From NCBI GenBank assembly GCA_001898415.1, contig MKTU01000035.1, forward strand, positions 17,436-81,435: DNA of 64,000 nt, given 5' to 3'. A model generated the notes under the pieces. The model was not told where the DNA came from, searched no databases, and was given only the letters and a program-made list of their open reading frames with translations. Each line of letters begins with the position of its first letter. The first letter of the stretch is position 1. The position numbers were made by a program, and so were the translations under genes. Positions 62,745 to 64,000 of the stretch are shown here, piece by piece. The DNA is from Rhodanobacter sp. 67-28 (GTDB lineage Bacteria > Pseudomonadota > Gammaproteobacteria > Xanthomonadales > Rhodanobacteraceae).

Positions 62745-64000
62745 ATGGCCACGGCTACCGCAACCGCAAAAGCAAGGGCAGACAAGACGCGTGCGCTCGG
62801 CGCCCAGCGGGCCGAGGTCAGTCAACTGACCACTTACGAATGGGTGGCGCTGGACAAGCGCGGCAAGCGCATGAAGGGCGACATGCCCGCCAAGAACGCC
62901 TCGCTGGTCAAGGCCGAGTTGCGCCGCCAGGGCATGAACCCGCAAACCGTGCGCGAACGGGCCAAGCCGCTGTTCGGCGCCTCCGGCAGCACGATCAAGC
63001 CGGGCGACGTGGCGATCTTCAGCCGCCAGATCGCCACCATGATGGCTTCCGGCGTGCCGATGGTGCAGTCCTTCGACATCATCGCCGACGGTCAGAAGAA
63101 CGTCCGCTTCAAGAACGTGCTGCTCGACGTCAAGCAGAACATCGAGGGCGGCGCCTCGCTGCACGAGGCGCTGGGCCGCTACCCGGTGCAGTTCGACGAG
63201 CTGTACTGCAACCTGGTGCATGCCGGCGAAACCTCGGGCGTGCTGGACACCGTGCTGGACACGGTGGCCACCTACAAGGAACGCACCGAGGCGATCAAGA
63301 AGAAGATCAAGAAGGCGCTGTTCTACCCGATGATGGTGCTGGCGGTGGTGTTCATCGTCATCCTGATCATGCTGCTGTTCGTGGTGCCGGTGTTCGCCAA
63401 GACCTTTCAGGACGCCGGCGCGCAGTTGCCGGCGCCGACCCAGTTCCTGGTCGACGCCTCGGAGTTCATGCAGGGCTACTGGTACATCGTGGTGGGCATC
63501 ATCGTCGGCGGCATCGCCGCCATCGTCATCGGCAAGAAGCGCTCGCCGAAATTCGCCCACTTCCTGGATCGCCTCGCGCTGAAGATGCCGGTGATGGGCG
63601 ACATCGTGCGCAACTCCGCCATCGCCCGCTTCGCCCGCACGCTGGGCGTCACCTTCCGCGCCGGCGTGCCGCTGGTGGAAGCCCTGGATGCCGTGGCCGG
63701 TGCCACCGGCAGCATCGTCTACGGCGACGCCGTGCGACAGATGCGCGACGACATCTCGGTCGGCCACCAGTTGCAGCTGGCCATGAAACAGACCGGCCTG
63801 TTCCCCAACATGGTGGTACAGATGACCGGCATCGGCGAGGAGTCCGGCTCGCTGGACAGCATGCTGTTCAAGGTCGCCGAGTTCTACGAGGAAGAGGTCA
63901 GCAACGCGGTGGACACCCTCTCCACCCTGCTCGAACCCCTCATCATGGTGGTGCTGGGCACCCTGGTCGGCGGCATCGTGATCGCGCTGTACCTGCCGAT
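62745..64000 (+). CDS. pilC: Type IV pilus inner-membrane platform protein PilC (cut by window end)
   Basis: 418 residues are visible; the 3' end lies beyond the window. Two T2SF repeats are present: FSRQIATMMASGVPMVQSFD ... ETSGVLDTVLDTVATYKER, and FARTLGVTFRAGVPLVEALD ... GEESGSLDSMLFKVAEFYEE, with membrane helices MMVLAVVFIVILIMLLFVVP, YWYIVVGIIVGGIAAIVI and a third at the edge. It anchors PilB and the growing pilus. GGGGGAAG sits six bases before the chosen ATG, better than an ATG directly adjoining it. pilD would be expected next. Confidence 0.96.
   Translation, partial: MATATATAKARADKTRALGAQRAEVSQLTTYEWVALDKRGKRMKGDMPAKNASLVKAELRRQGMNPQTVRERAKPLFGASGSTIKPGDVAIFSRQIATMMASGVPMVQSFDIIADGQKNVRFKNVLLDVKQNIEGGASLHEALGRYPVQFDELYCNLVHAGETSGVLDTVLDTVATYKERTEAIKKKIKKALFYPMMVLAVVFIVILIMLLFVVPVFAKTFQDAGAQLPAPTQFLVDASEFMQGYWYIVVGIIVGGIAAIVIGKKRSPKFAHFLDRLALKMPVMGDIVRNSAIARFARTLGVTFRAGVPLVEALDAVAGATGSIVYGDAVRQMRDDISVGHQLQLAMKQTGLFPNMVVQMTGIGEESGSLDSMLFKVAEFYEEEVSNAVDTLSTLLEPLIMVVLGTLVGGIVIALYLP

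Noticed and set aside
60885..63767. A 960-codon open frame on the minus strand opposite pilB and pilC
   Set aside because: It is antisense to two certain genes, is rich in His, Arg, Gln and Val with no family features, and results from the high GC of third codon positions that removes stops on the opposite strand.

Overview
The window looks like a chromosomal segment of a high-GC gammaproteobacterium of the order Xanthomonadales, most likely Rhodanobacteraceae (Rhodanobacter/Dyella-like). The basis is GC-rich third codon positions, a three-subunit proton-translocating transhydrogenase, abundant Xanthomonadales-type REP palindromes (core GGGCGGGCACTGCCCGCC and the GTAGGAGCGCACCCTGTGCG family), a chromosomal integron remnant and a type IVa pilus locus. 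No rRNA, tRNA or CRISPR array was recognised. The lineage call is an inference from gene content, not from a marker gene.

Layout. 1-4.3 kb: housekeeping and small enzymes (acylphosphatase, TlpA-like thioredoxin, YihY, WrbA, two GNAT acetyltransferases). 4.3-8.9 kb: an integron cassette cluster without an integrase. It has four minus-strand cassettes (RraB-like, PD-(D/E)XK nuclease-like, zinc-ribbon/DUF4145-like, and a TIR domain fused to an RNA-polymerase alpha-CTD-like domain), three complete attC sites and a fourth cut by an IS3-family element. 9.1-31.6 kb: core metabolism and envelope genes (thioesterase, AidB-like dehydrogenase, asparaginase-like protein, FHA plus Ser/Thr kinase pair, LysM/TPR lipoprotein, M4 protease, SufT, transhydrogenase genes split around an ECF sigma cluster, cytidine deaminase, 5'-3' exonuclease, Nudix hydrolase, TMEM43 homologue, gamma-glutamyltransferase, ferredoxin). 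31.5-38.8 kb: coaD, an unusual palindromic element, rsmD, ftsY, an AsmA-like protein, mutY and an S9 peptidase. 39.2-40.2 kb: a RelE/ParE-type toxin-antitoxin pair and a frameshifted hicB.

40.6-60.7 kb is an accessory island placed between the pilin genes and pilB-pilC. It holds an OafA-like acyltransferase, two type IV pilins, two GT-C-like membrane proteins with TPR-like tails, a PglK/MsbA-like ABC transporter, two methyltransferases, four glycosyltransferases, UDP-galactopyranose mutase and a fragment of a second copy, a Phd/PIN toxin-antitoxin pair and a Fic-like regulator preceded by phased palindromes. The set is what a lipid-linked glycan pathway acting on pilin (or a related surface glycan) would need: sugar nucleotide, transfer to carrier, flipping, and transfer to protein. 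This is inferred from context. pilB and a pilC cut by the window edge close the window.

The items most worth a second look are the TIR/alpha-CTD cassette in the integron cluster, the nested palindromic element between coaD and rsmD (outer inverted repeats enclosing two equal 98-nt palindromic arms), the 41-bp-phased operators before the Fic-like gene, and the candidate pilin glycosylation island.
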